25,822 nucleotides of DNA, taken from positions 1 through 25,822 of IMG/VR virus record IMGVR_UViG_3300009774_000022, one strand, 5' to 3'. The DNA comes from a virus. Both the position numbers and the translations under genes were made by a program. Positions 1 through 7,395 of the stretch are shown piece by piece (positions within the stretch are counted from its first letter, which is position 1; every line of letters starts with the position of its first letter). The notes below the pieces were generated by a model. The model saw only the letters and a list, made by a program, of their open reading frames with translations, was not told the origin of the DNA and ran no database searches.

Positions 1-1608
1 CTTAATCGTAGGGTACCCACCGTATCCTTCTCGATATGCTGAGGTATATGACGGGCTATTTTTCTCTGTGTTTATCCAAAGAGAGCGTAAGATTCCGCTA
101 CCATCGCTGTCTAAATCGGTGAATGTTTTACCTTCAACTCCGATGTCATGAAGCGCGGCATTTGGAGATGCCATCGAGTTTACTCCCCGCTTAAGAGGCT
201 TAAATGACCTTACGTCGGAGATCGACATACCGTAGATAGGCTTAGTCGGCACGCCCATTTCGGGGAACGGCACGATCTCGCTTCCCCAATCGAAAGTTGG
301 GTCTACTACGGGAGGCGGAGTATATGTTCCTCCTCCGACGCTAACGGGATTAAGGTTAAGCGAAGTAGCACTCGGTGAAGACCAATCACTCGATGCGCCC
401 GAGTAAGATGAGCCAACTCCGTTTGCGGGTGGGAGGCGAGGGTAGACTGCCGTGCGCTGCGTAACCTCAACCTCTAGCGAACCAACGTTCGGCTGCCAAG
501 AAACGCTCATAACGCGTAGCGAAGCGCTGTAGCCATCCGTGTTTGAGTCTACATGCCCCGTGACATCAAGGAAGCGTCCTAGGACACTCATCGCTAGAGC
601 GGGTGTCCCCTCTTCAATCGTCATCTTCACCGAGTCTCCAACTGTCAGAGCGTCAGTAATGCGAGCCGCCTGCTGTGCATCCATCTGCGAAGCATCGAGT
701 TCGACGCTGAATGTCTCTCCACGGTCAACAAGAAGCGGGAATGCGCTGCTAGCAACTGCTGCGCTTCGAAGGTCTGCACCCGTTCCCGTTGCTACGTCGC
801 CAACCTTTGACTGCAAAAGTACGCGAGAAAAGACACGCTTAGAGTCGAGCAAAGTTTCGTAAGCGCTGAACCGCCAATCCGAGTTCTCTGTAAGCACAAC
901 ACCAAGATTCGGAGTAGTTCCTAGGTAAGGGTCTCCAACGCTGATGGTGTACTGAACCCCACTCCGAGTTGCATCTGTGAACTCTGCGTTCATGGAAATC
1001 TCTTGACCGCTAGAGTCCTCAGTTCGAATCTGCTCAAGAACCTCGAACACTGAGAGTAGGTCGGTGTATACAACCGTCTTAGACTTCGTCGTAGCGCCGC
1101 TATCTGTAGGGAAGACTACATTACTAGGTGGTTGTGGGAAACCGCTAGGGATACGCGCCTGTGAGAAGCCCCAACGCAGCACAGAAATCGCGACCTCTCC
1201 CCACGTGGCGCCGTTGAAGGTCACGCTCGCTGCGGGGTCTGTAACGGGAGCGTGGGGGGCAATAATGAGAGTCTTGAGGTACTCGCTGCCGAGAGCGGCG
1301 GAGATCACGTCGATTGATCCTCGCTTCACGGCAGTTGATAGGGAGTTAACCATGCCCGCATATGGAATGGCAGCGATGTCATCCCAAGCGACGGCATCGT
1401 CATAAGCGAATACGCTCTTCAATAGAGGAGCAAAGGTTGTCTTCCAACCGCTCGCCATTGTTGGCGCGAGTTCGCTCAGCACTACCTCAACCTCACTCGC
1501 GACATCACCGAGTACGGATAGGGTAAGGCGCGTGTAGTCCCCAACGGGCAGGTCGGCGATCTCTACTGCTCCTGTTAGCGTATTGAAGATTCCGAATCGC
1601 ATCGTCAT
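1..1608 (-). CDS. Minor tail protein (tail tip/hub), 3' end outside window
   Basis: The frame is open for 536 codons from the ATG at 1608 to the left edge with no stop, so the C-terminus is missing. The start is supported by AAGGAG six bases upstream. The protein begins MTMRFGIFNTLTG and is rich in beta-type sequence; a Gly/Pro-rich linker (about residues 415-435, SVGGGTYTPPPVVDP) separates an N-terminal domain from a further one. It lies directly downstream of the distal tail gene and two genes after the tape measure, where siphophages encode the baseplate hub or tail-tip protein that contacts the host surface. Extended -10 promoter sequence lies at 1669-1674. Assignment rests mainly on position; no catalytic motif was seen. 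Confidence 0.75.
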   Translation of the reverse strand, partial: MTMRFGIFNTLTGAVEIADLPVGDYTRLTLSVLGDVASEVEVVLSELAPTMASGWKTTFAPLLKSVFAYDDAVAWDDIAAIPYAGMVNSLSTAVKRGSIDVISAALGSEYLKTLIIAPHAPVTDPAASVTFNGATWGEVAISVLRWGFSQARIPSGFPQPPSNVVFPTDSGATTKSKTVVYTDLLSVFEVLEQIRTEDSSGQEISMNAEFTDATRSGVQYTISVGDPYLGTTPNLGVVLTENSDWRFSAYETLLDSKRVFSRVLLQSKVGDVATGTGADLRSAAVASSAFPLLVDRGETFSVELDASQMDAQQAARITDALTVGDSVKMTIEEGTPALAMSVLGRFLDVTGHVDSNTDGYSASLRVMSVSWQPNVGSLEVEVTQRTAVYPRLPPANGVGSSYSGASSDWSSPSATSLNLNPVSVGGGTYTPPPVVDPTFDWGSEIVPFPEMGVPTKPIYGMSISDVRSFKPLKRGVNSMASPNAALHDIGVEGKTFTDLDSDGSGILRSLWINTEKNSPSYTSAYREGYGGYPTIK

Positions 1609-1668
1609 GTGTTTCTCCTTGAGTATGTGTACGTGCGCGTGAAACAACTGTCTCCGCGATATATCTCT

Positions 1669-1679
1669 ATTCTAGCACA
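1669..1679 (-). promoter_or_regulatory. Extended -10 promoter for the minor tail gene
   Basis: On the minus strand this reads TGTGC then TAGAAT, about 60 bases upstream of the ATG at 1608. It is one of a family of near-identical TGTGN-TANANT elements in front of the minus-strand virion genes. No good -35 was seen. Confidence 0.55.
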
Positions 1680-1683
1680 TAGA

Positions 1684-2127
1684 TTATAATGGAGTCGGTT
1701 GAGTGCTCTCAAGAACGAAGCCAATCTTCATCCCACGCGACCCGCTGACGAACGTAGGTACGTCGCATCGCTTAATAATGCCGACAACCGTCTCTGTGAC
1801 AATGGCTCCCCTATGAAGAATGAGAGTCACGGGAGAGAAGGCTCTCGTCGCAGTTATAAGCGCGCTGTGGTATGGCTCTACGCCACTATCGTCGTGAATG
1901 ACAGCAGCGACCGTAACGGTCATTCCACCTTGACTGATGCGCTTGACGTAAGTTCCACCACCGAATAGACGCGGAACCGTCTCAATGCTAACGTCTGCAT
2001 CTTCCCAACCATCAAGTCGAGAAAGGATCGCGTCGATTTCGGTGCTATCGACGTTTGAACCACGAAGAGAGGTTAGCAGTGTTCCGTCAATAATGACGTC
2101 TAGGGTTAAGGTATCGCGTGTTGTCAT
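1684..2127 (-). CDS. Distal tail / minor tail protein
   Basis: This 147-residue protein follows the tape measure gene and precedes the hub-like gene, the position of the distal tail (Dit) protein that joins the tail tube to the tip. The sequence is mostly predicted beta (TLDVIIDGTLLTSL at the N-terminus, GMKIGFVLEST at the C-terminus). It is shorter than typical Dit proteins, so it may be only the tube-binding domain. Two in-frame ATGs exist at 2136 and 2127. AAGGA sits only two bases before the first but ten before the second, so 2127 is chosen. The gap to the tape measure stop is 13 bases, suggesting translational coupling. Function is by position. Confidence 0.65.
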   Translation of the reverse strand: MTTRDTLTLDVIIDGTLLTSLRGSNVDSTEIDAILSRLDGWEDADVSIETVPRLFGGGTYVKRISQGGMTVTVAAVIHDDSGVEPYHSALITATRAFSPVTLILHRGAIVTETVVGIIKRCDVPTFVSGSRGMKIGFVLESTQPTPL

Positions 2128-2140
2128 GGTGATCATTTCC

Positions 2141-4084
2141 TTAGCGTAGTGCTACTCGTTCTCGGTGGTCTTCAAGAAGTCTAGCGGATTTCTCTGCTAG
2201 AAGCCTTTCGTCCATTCCTGCGCTTGGGTAGACTTTAATGGTAACACTGTTATCGGCAGATTTCGAGTTCGCCTTAACGAGATCGGTTGTTACGCGGATC
2301 AACTCATTCTGAGCACCCCTATTCACGACTGTTTCCACTTGTCCTGCCTCGCCCAATAGGGCGACAGTGGGACCTGTGATATCAGCACCTGTACCAAGGT
2401 GAGGAATGAGAGGTACGCGCCACCCAACGCCCGCCATCGGAGCCCAAGTGCCGCCTCCAAGCCATGAGGGCGCAGTGATTGAGAGTTTAGCCATACCGTC
2501 GATCAGGGCGTTAATGCCCATTGCAGGAGCGTTCATTACGCTGATAAGCATATTCGCGACGCCCTTGAAGAACCCTACCAATCCGTTTCCAAGGCTGACG
2601 AACCCATCCGACAACCACTGTACTCCCGTACCAATCGCATGTGAGATTGTGTCCCATTCTTTGGCTACTTGGACGATACCGAATACGAGTAGTGCCACGG
2701 CTGCCACTACTCCCACCACTATCCACGTTATTGGATTCATCAGAACTGCACCCGCTGATGCGATCAATGCTGCGTTCATGCTCCAAATGGTTGCAGTGAG
2801 GAGAGCGATTGTCAAAATGATCCCCGTACCTAGAATACCTGCACTCAAACCTTGGTTCTCCTGCGTCCACGCCGCAATACCCTGAGCGAGCGGTATAATA
2901 GCAACTAGGAGCGGCGTAACAGCACCTTGTAGAGCACTTTGAATGGAGCGAGTAGTCTTATCCCAAGATTGCGCCGTTGAATCAAGATGACCCTGCATAA
3001 TCTCAGTTGAGTTATCAACCGTGTCTAGCGCGGCTACAGTGACATTAGCCCAATCAGTCGCCTTAGATGCGCTGTAAAAGTCCTCCGACTTGCTTCCCGC
3101 GATACTTGCAAGGTCGGTTGCTGTGCCGCTCTTTGCCACCGTATCAAGAATACCCGTCCAAGTATCAGCCCACATTTTTCCACCTTGAGCAGCGGCTGCC
3201 TTTACGTTAGCAGGATCAAAACCAAACTTCCTAAGAGTGTCCTCAACTGCCACATCTGAGGATCGAAGCCTAGTGTTCGTTTCACGAGCAAGGTCAGCCA
3301 CGTCGTCTGTGTTCCTAAATCCCGCCATCAAAGTGTTGTTGAAAAAGTTGAATGCATCCTCAGTGCTCAATCCTGCGCTCTTAAGATCACCCGAATACTC
3401 GTTTAGAGTATCCAAAAAGTCCGAGTTACCTCCTGCTCCATAGTTTGCGCCCGCCTTAGCCATTAAAGTAAAGAACTCCTCAGTGGTTCCCAACCCTGCA
3501 CTAGTGAAAGATTGCAAACCGCGCGCTAGTTCTTCTCCGCTAAAACCATAAACGTCAACAAGTGTCTGCATGCTCTTACCCATAGCGGTAAGGTCCTCCT
3601 CAGACATATTTCGTGCGTCCTTAACAGACCCAATGATCGCTTGCATTGTATCTCCAACTGCATTCTTTGAGTCTCCAAACCCTGCGGCATACACGGTTGA
3701 GATACTACTGCTTAGCGTAGCACTCTCTTCGTCTGACAACGAAAGGGCTGCTGAAATAAGAGAGACCTTGCGTTGCTGCTCGAAACCCTTGCTAACGGCT
3801 ACCGCCAAAGCGGCAGTTACCGCCGCGCCGATTACGGCAATGCCAACACCAACCGCAGACATCGTTGATTTGCTGCCGAATCCACGAGTAAGACCGCGCT
3901 TTGAGGAGGTCTCGGAAGCCTGCTCAATGGGCTGACCGATAAACTCCTCAACAGACTGATCTAGTTCTCCTGAAGACTCCTTGAAACCCTTCTTAAGACC
4001 CGTAGATAGGTTTTCTGAGACTCCTTGTAGGGACGCGACAACGTCGACATATGCTGTTCCGATTGCACTCTTTGAGCGTGCCAT
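2141..4084 (-). CDS. Tail tape measure protein
   Basis: At 647 residues this is the longest complete gene in the window, and it lies directly downstream of the frameshifted tail chaperones, the standard tape measure position. It has a charged N-terminus, an Ala/Gly/Val-rich hydrophobic segment at about residues 77-98, a long helical region, then hydrophobic segments around 385-475 and a compact C-terminus. The middle resembles the PhageMin_Tail family (GEELARGLQSFTSAG, DFLDTLNEYSGDLKSAG, STEDAFNFFNNTLMAG). It sets tail length and is thought to enter the host envelope during DNA ejection. At about 1.5 angstroms per residue it would give a tail near 100 nm. The upstream Shine-Dalgarno is weak. 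Confidence 0.93.
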   Translation of the reverse strand: MARSKSAIGTAYVDVVASLQGVSENLSTGLKKGFKESSGELDQSVEEFIGQPIEQASETSSKRGLTRGFGSKSTMSAVGVGIAVIGAAVTAALAVAVSKGFEQQRKVSLISAALSLSDEESATLSSSISTVYAAGFGDSKNAVGDTMQAIIGSVKDARNMSEEDLTAMGKSMQTLVDVYGFSGEELARGLQSFTSAGLGTTEEFFTLMAKAGANYGAGGNSDFLDTLNEYSGDLKSAGLSTEDAFNFFNNTLMAGFRNTDDVADLARETNTRLRSSDVAVEDTLRKFGFDPANVKAAAAQGGKMWADTWTGILDTVAKSGTATDLASIAGSKSEDFYSASKATDWANVTVAALDTVDNSTEIMQGHLDSTAQSWDKTTRSIQSALQGAVTPLLVAIIPLAQGIAAWTQENQGLSAGILGTGIILTIALLTATIWSMNAALIASAGAVLMNPITWIVVGVVAAVALLVFGIVQVAKEWDTISHAIGTGVQWLSDGFVSLGNGLVGFFKGVANMLISVMNAPAMGINALIDGMAKLSITAPSWLGGGTWAPMAGVGWRVPLIPHLGTGADITGPTVALLGEAGQVETVVNRGAQNELIRVTTDLVKANSKSADNSVTIKVYPSAGMDERLLAEKSARLLEDHRERVALR

Positions 4085-4120
4085 TTTATTACCGCTTTCT
4101 AGGAGCGCATCGTGCGCATG

Positions 4121-4585
4121 TTAGGTTTCGTGTGCGTCGTCGGGTTCGGCGAACGCTTCTTCGTCTAGTATAGCACCCTCTGAATCGGAAACGCTTTCTG
4201 AAGGTAGGTACCGCGCAAGAACATCAGCCATTTCCTGATCTGTAAGCGGCTCACGCTGAGATTCCTCGAACGTGGTCGTCTCATCCTTAGTGTCGTTTAA
4301 CCAAGGAGCAACGGGAACCATCGCTTCTCCCTTAGTTGAGATTCCAATGCTTGCGGCAAGCCACATTTCGGGATGTGTCCACCTGCGCTTGCTACCACTT
4401 ACCTTGGCACCATATAGAGAAGATGGGTCGCTTGCTAGAGACTTAATCAAGTGGAACGCCTCATCGAGGCTGACATCTTCTCCAATCTGATCTAACGACA
4501 ATCCGAACTTCGAGCGGAAGTCAGGAATGAGAGTCTCGTAGTCTTCCCGCAGCACCGTGTTCAGAAACACGTACTGCGTTAGGCT
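4121..4585 (-). CDS. Tail assembly chaperone, C-terminal part made by -1 frameshift
   Basis: This frame has no good start of its own: a GTG at 4570 exists but lacks a Shine-Dalgarno. It is open upstream to a TAA at 4604-4606, and it is the -1 frame relative to the upstream chaperone. The heptamer CCCTTTA at 4591-4585 lets ribosomes shift from that gene into this one. The fusion is then complement(join(4121..4585,4585..5001)), 293 residues. This matches the lambda G/GT-like arrangement conserved in siphophages, in which the long form recruits tail subunits to the tape measure. The C-terminus is acidic (DSEGAILDEEAFAEPDDAHET). It precedes the tape measure gene by 36 bases. Confidence 0.82.
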   Translation of the reverse strand, partial: SLTQYVFLNTVLREDYETLIPDFRSKFGLSLDQIGEDVSLDEAFHLIKSLASDPSSLYGAKVSGSKRRWTHPEMWLAASIGISTKGEAMVPVAPWLNDTKDETTTFEESQREPLTDQEMADVLARYLPSESVSDSEGAILDEEAFAEPDDAHET

Positions 4586-5001
4586 AAAGGGGCACGTACC
4601 TTTTTAACCTCGTCAGAAAGAGACTCAACGCTTGCCGCATACCACTTTCCAATGAGGTCTACCGCATCCTCCGTACGCATACGGAGAAGCGCAGTCTGAG
4701 TCGAGCGGTCGATGGCGGTGCTTCGTGCAACGACGAATAGAAGTTGGCGAGCATCTGCAAACAAGTCACCATTCGGTTGGGGCGTAAGAGCAAGGAAACT
4801 CTCAACAGACTCGTTCATAATCGCGTACATAATCGGCAACTCGCCCTTTTCTCCAAGGTGATTTTCGAATGGATACGACCAATCTTCGAGTTGCGCCTCT
4901 GCTGCTGACGTATTGAGCGCGGTAAAGCGCTCGCGCGACGAAGTTCCTTGCTTCTTTTTGTGATCCTGTGGCGCCTTACGACCTGCTGACTGATTTGACA
5001 T
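4579..5001 (-). CDS. Tail assembly chaperone, short form
   Basis: This 140-residue protein is encoded between the major tail protein and the tape measure gene, the position of the lambda gpG equivalent. It binds the tape measure during assembly and is absent from virions in known cases. The N-terminus is very basic (GRKAPQDHKKKQGTSSRERF) and the rest helical. Its stop TAA (4579-4581) comes one codon after the CCCTTTA slippery heptamer, so most ribosomes should make this short form and a minority the fusion. The ATG at 5001 is preceded by AGGAGG. A stem-loop and a promoter directly upstream suggest its own transcript. Confidence 0.85.
   Translation of the reverse strand: MSNQSAGRKAPQDHKKKQGTSSRERFTALNTSAAEAQLEDWSYPFENHLGEKGELPIMYAIMNESVESFLALTPQPNGDLFADARQLLFVVARSTAIDRSTQTALLRMRTEDAVDLIGKWYAASVESLSDEVKKVRAPLA
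4585..4591 (-). promoter_or_regulatory. -1 ribosomal frameshift site CCCTTTA
   Basis: On the minus strand the zero-frame codons GCC CCT TTA GCC TAA contain C CCT TTA, a perfect X XXY YYZ heptamer. It is the only such heptamer between the TAA that opens the second chaperone frame (4604-4606) and the stop of the first (4579-4581). Confidence 0.8.
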
Positions 5002-5034
5002 GATTTCCTCCTAGTTGTTTGTGCTCCTGAGTTA

Positions 5035-5045
5035 AGTGTACCACA
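5035..5045 (-). promoter_or_regulatory. Extended -10 promoter for tail chaperone genes
   Basis: The minus strand reads ATGTGG-TACACT-TAAC, with the hexamer at 5040-5035 and the ATG 33 bases downstream. It directly follows the stem-loop that ends the major tail gene, so transcription appears to stop and restart here. Confidence 0.6.
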
Positions 5046-5048
5046 TAA

Positions 5049-5086
5049 GAAGACCTCCACCCGTTAGTCACGGCGTGGAGGTCTTC
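5049..5086 (-). terminator. Stem-loop after major tail protein gene
   Basis: A perfect 12-bp stem, GAAGACCTCCAC at 5049-5060 pairs with GTGGAGGTCTTC at 5075-5086, and has a 14-base loop. It starts 17 bases after the major tail stop codon. There is no clear U-run, so it could terminate weakly or protect the 3' end of an abundant mRNA. Confidence 0.6.
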
Positions 5087-5102
5087 CTATAGTGATTTTC
5101 GC

Positions 5103-5660
5103 TTATGGGATGACGATGATTGATTCGTCATCGATGTACTCGACGCTCGTGTAACCGCTGTCATCAGGCTCGCACACGAAAGTGACATCATAAGTACTTG
5201 CCTTACCGAATCCGCTAGTAACATCTCCAACGGTGTCCAACGTGGCGTTTTCGTATACACGACGCACGGTGCGGACTGTCGTTCCACCTTCGAAGTTCTT
5301 GTCGAAGAGGTCAATGACGATTCGCTTATTTGCAAAGACCTTTGTCAAGTCGACGTTACGGATTCCGCTTACAGATGCGCTGCCGTGAACTAGAGCCAAA
5401 ACAGCCTCTGTGCTCTCAAGAAGAGTAACCTTCAGGCTCTCACTCTGATCCGTTACGATTTTACGAGCCGTACGCCCGCTGTTCAGTTCCTGAATGTTCT
5501 CGGTAGTAACCTTCTTGGACTGAGTGAACCCATCCTTAGCAACTAGACCAAGAAGGGTGAGGGACTCAGGAGGGACCACCTGAGTTGCAGAGGTCACAGC
5601 GGTGTCATCGATGATTTCGAAGATGACTCCCCCTGCGGGGACGAATACTTGGTTTGTCAT
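5103..5660 (-). CDS. Major tail protein
   Basis: This 185-residue protein would form the tail tube. It starts MTNQVFVPAGGVIFEI and is beta-rich throughout with an acidic C-terminus (EYIDDESIIVIP), as in phage tube proteins. It is encoded between the tail terminator and the chaperone pair, the conserved order. The chosen ATG at 5660 has GGAAAG upstream; an upstream in-frame ATG at 5684 falls inside the leader hairpin region and is rejected. It has a twin-hairpin leader shared with the major capsid gene and a strong stem-loop after the stop. Both fit an abundantly expressed structural gene. An internal 21-bp stretch (5259-5279) is identical to one in the head-tail adaptor gene. Confidence 0.85.
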   Translation of the reverse strand: MTNQVFVPAGGVIFEIIDDTAVTSATQVVPPESLTLLGLVAKDGFTQSKKVTTENIQELNSGRTARKIVTDQSESLKVTLLESTEAVLALVHGSASVSGIRNVDLTKVFANKRIVIDLFDKNFEGGTTVRTVRRVYENATLDTVGDVTSGFGKASTYDVTFVCEPDDSGYTSVEYIDDESIIVIP

Positions 5661-5677
5661 GGTGACTTTCCGTTTCT

Positions 5678-5715
5678 GAGGCAATCATGCCTCGGTTTTA
5701 GCCCGCCTTGACGGG
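5678..5715 (-). promoter_or_regulatory. Twin-hairpin leader of major tail gene
   Basis: Two small stems lie in the 69-base gap before the ATG: CCCG/CGGG (5702-5705 with 5712-5715), then GAGGCA/TGCCTC (5678-5683 with 5688-5693) just before the Shine-Dalgarno. The module, including the linker GCTAAAACC, is nearly identical to that in front of the major capsid gene. Confidence 0.6.
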
Positions 5716-5729
5716 AAGTTTTGTGGGTG

Positions 5730-6110
5730 TTACTTTCGTACGCTGACTTGTACTTCTGACGCAGCCAAGAAAGTCTCAGACTGCGTATCTACGAACTCGG
5801 GTAGGCTCAGTTGCGTGGTATCGCTGATACCACTACCCGCTACAAACTGTAGTTGGCTGATCACATCTGCTGCCTCTTTTGCGAGTTCGTAAGCGTCGTC
5901 ACGGTCAGAGGAGAACCCCATTACCGCAAACGTGAACTCGTCCCAAATCTGATCAGACGAGTCACAGTAGGTGTATTCTATGACGACCTGAGCGGGCGCT
6001 TCATCAGAAGAAAGTTGGTCTCTCAGTGTACTAACGATTGCGCGTGTTCCTAGCGCGAACTGACATGCGCTAACCATGCGAATCTCTAGCGTCTCCCTAA
6101 CGGAACCCAT
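5730..6110 (-). CDS. Tail terminator protein
   Basis: This 126-residue protein lies between the HK97 gp10-like gene and the major tail protein, the conserved site of the tail terminator (tail completion) protein that caps the tube and joins the neck. The sequence alternates strands and helices (MGSVRETLEIRMVSACQ; AYELAKEAADVISQLQF) in the pattern of that small alpha-beta family. An earlier in-frame GTG-type start at 6149 would lie at or before the predicted transcription start from the promoter at 6140-6145. The ATG at 6110, with AAGGTGG nine bases upstream, is therefore preferred. Assignment is by position and size. Confidence 0.65.
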   Translation of the reverse strand: MGSVRETLEIRMVSACQFALGTRAIVSTLRDQLSSDEAPAQVVIEYTYCDSSDQIWDEFTFAVMGFSSDRDDAYELAKEAADVISQLQFVAGSGISDTTQLSLPEFVDTQSETFLAASEVQVSVRK

Positions 6111-6139
6111 GATTCGATACCACCTTTCATCATGTATTA

Positions 6140-6150
6140 AGTGTACCACA
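6140..6150 (-). promoter_or_regulatory. Extended -10 promoter for tail terminator / major tail
   Basis: The minus strand reads GTGTGG-TACACT-TAAT, with the hexamer at 6145-6140 and the chosen ATG 29 bases downstream. It overlaps the 3' end of the upstream gp10-like gene's boundary. Confidence 0.6.
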
Positions 6151-6152
6151 CG

Positions 6153-6494
6153 CTATTTCGCGGTGATATCTCCTTGTCTCCTCTGAAGAGCCTTAGCCAA
6201 AACTCCATGCTTGCCCTCCACATATGGAGCAGCCTCATCGATAGAGAATACTGTTGCAGACGGGCGCTTTAGTTTACCTCCACGCGCACCACGTAGACGA
6301 ACAGTAGTATCAAACGAGACTCCGTTCCGAGCGAAGTCTCTATCTGAGTTAGCGGTACGAGCAATATTTTCAGCCACCTTCTTGATTACCTTACGCGTAC
6401 TATCAGCCCAAAGAATCTCGCGCAGAGCAGGTCCACTTAGGACGAGTTTGCGAATCTCGGCGCCCGAGAAGTCTGTAACCATCTTAGCGCTCAT
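6153..6494 (-). CDS. HK97 gp10-like head-tail connector protein
   Basis: This 113-residue basic protein (KVIKKVAENIARTANSDRDF; RGARGGKLKRPSA) occupies the HK97 gp10-like slot between head closure and tail terminator genes. Proteins of this family act at the head-tail interface or in tail completion. The C-terminal part (EAAPYVEGKHGVLAKALQRR) matches the family habit of ending in a helix after an 'A.yvE.G' strand. The ATG at 6494 overlaps the end of the preceding gene by 11 bases, indicating translational coupling. A second in-frame ATG four codons on could also serve as the start. Confidence 0.65.
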   Translation of the reverse strand: MSAKMVTDFSGAEIRKLVLSGPALREILWADSTRKVIKKVAENIARTANSDRDFARNGVSFDTTVRLRGARGGKLKRPSATVFSIDEAAPYVEGKHGVLAKALQRRQGDITAK

Positions 6495-6834
6495 CCCTGA
6501 CGAGTTGTACCGTCATCCCACCCTTGACGAACGAGAATCCACTCGGAGGAACTGTCTTTACGGGGTCTCCATCGACTGTATAGCGAACTCCCGAGATAGT
6601 TACGATTGAGTCGCAGTCGATGTGAGTTGTGGTAGTCAGAGGAAGAGTGATTGATGCATCGCTGCGAATGGTTGATCCGCCCTGTGTAAGAGTCTCAGCA
6701 GAAGCGTGGATCATTACTAGAGCGGTAGTCTCGGTGATAACCTTCGTCTTCACAATGTTACCACGACTGTCACGGTCAGCGCTTACGACAGAGTTCTCAA
6801 CCGAGATTATCGAGTTAGTTCCAAGGATGCTCAT
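6484..6834 (-). CDS. Head closure / head-tail joining protein
   Basis: This 116-residue, beta-rich protein is encoded between the head-tail adaptor and the gp10-like gene. Siphophages place the stopper (head closure) protein here; it seals the connector after DNA packaging. Visible sequence is consistent (repeated Thr/Val/Ile strands such as TTALVMIHASAETL and SIVTISGVRYTVDGDP, the latter resembling the 'v.G..Y.V.g.P' strand pair of these stoppers). The start ATG at 6834 lies six bases after the stop of the previous gene, whose end supplies GGATAAG as ribosome site. Function inferred from synteny. Confidence 0.6.
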   Translation of the reverse strand: MSILGTNSIISVENSVVSADRDSRGNIVKTKVITETTALVMIHASAETLTQGGSTIRSDASITLPLTTTTHIDCDSIVTISGVRYTVDGDPVKTVPPSGFSFVKGGMTVQLVRDER

Positions 6835-6840
6835 GGTTGC

Positions 6841-7305
6841 TTATCCAATCGCGATTTCTAGTGAGCATCCCGTGAACCCATCGTCAGACCCATATGCATA
6901 TGGGTTACTTGCAGTAGTAGGAACCATCGAGAGTTGCCAAGCGCCTACCTTCTTCTTCGGAGACAGAGAAAGGATTTCTGCGTCGGTAAGAACCTCGTCG
7001 GGAACAGTTCCTTGAGCGAATGAACCGCTCGCTGCAAAACCGTTGGCGCTTTCAGAGAAAGATACGCGCTGATCTCCTGCGCGCTTCATAATACGAATAA
7101 CCGCTGAGACTACAATACGACGCACGGTGCGGACTGTGATCGTGTCTGTAGTTCCTGTGATACGAGCAGGAAGGGTAGTAAACCTCTCCTCGATGAAGTC
7201 TTCCACCTCAGAGATGATAAGGTCAATCACGTCGTCTGCTCCGATAGGCGCCTCATTTACAGGTAGCCACCGAGCGAGAACGTCAGCCGAAGTTGCGTAG
7301 GTCAT
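6841..7305 (-). CDS. Head-tail adaptor protein
   Basis: This 154-residue protein is encoded next to the major capsid gene and begins MTYATSADVLARWLP, followed by an acidic helical stretch (ADDVIDLIISEVEDFIEERF). That matches the mostly helical connector adaptors (Gp19/Gp15-like) that dock under the portal. The family pattern 'yat.aDv.aRl...e...v...i.dae..ie.r' can be read directly. A 21-bp block at 7117-7137, encoding TVRTVRR, is identical to one in the major tail gene although the proteins are otherwise unrelated. The ATG at 7305 has GGAAATC upstream. Confidence 0.75.
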   Translation of the reverse strand: MTYATSADVLARWLPVNEAPIGADDVIDLIISEVEDFIEERFTTLPARITGTTDTITVRTVRRIVVSAVIRIMKRAGDQRVSFSESANGFAASGSFAQGTVPDEVLTDAEILSLSPKKKVGAWQLSMVPTTASNPYAYGSDDGFTGCSLEIAIG

Positions 7306-7331
7306 GCGATTTCCGTTTCTAAGAAGAATGG

Positions 7332-7370
7332 GATGAGCCCCGACCCCGTTTTGCAGGGTCGGGGCTCATC
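7332..7370 (-). terminator. Strong stem-loop after major capsid gene
   Basis: A perfect 15-bp GC-rich stem, GATGAGCCCCGACCC (7332-7346) pairs with GGGTCGGGGCTCATC (7356-7370), and has a 9-base loop. It begins 26 bases after the capsid stop codon. There is no distinct U-run, so it may be a partial terminator or an mRNA-stabilising 3' end. Confidence 0.7.
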
Positions 7371-7395
7371 ATTATTGTGGGTGATTACCCGTTGG

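Noticed and set aside
539-1968. Open frames on the plus strand opposite the tail genes
   Set aside because: They lie antisense to well-supported genes with ribosome sites and family matches; no promoter or ribosome site of their own. The same holds for the many other antisense and off-frame open stretches across the window.
6111-6149. N-terminal extension of the tail terminator gene
   Set aside because: It would start at or before the predicted transcription start and lacks a ribosome site; the ATG at 6110 has one.
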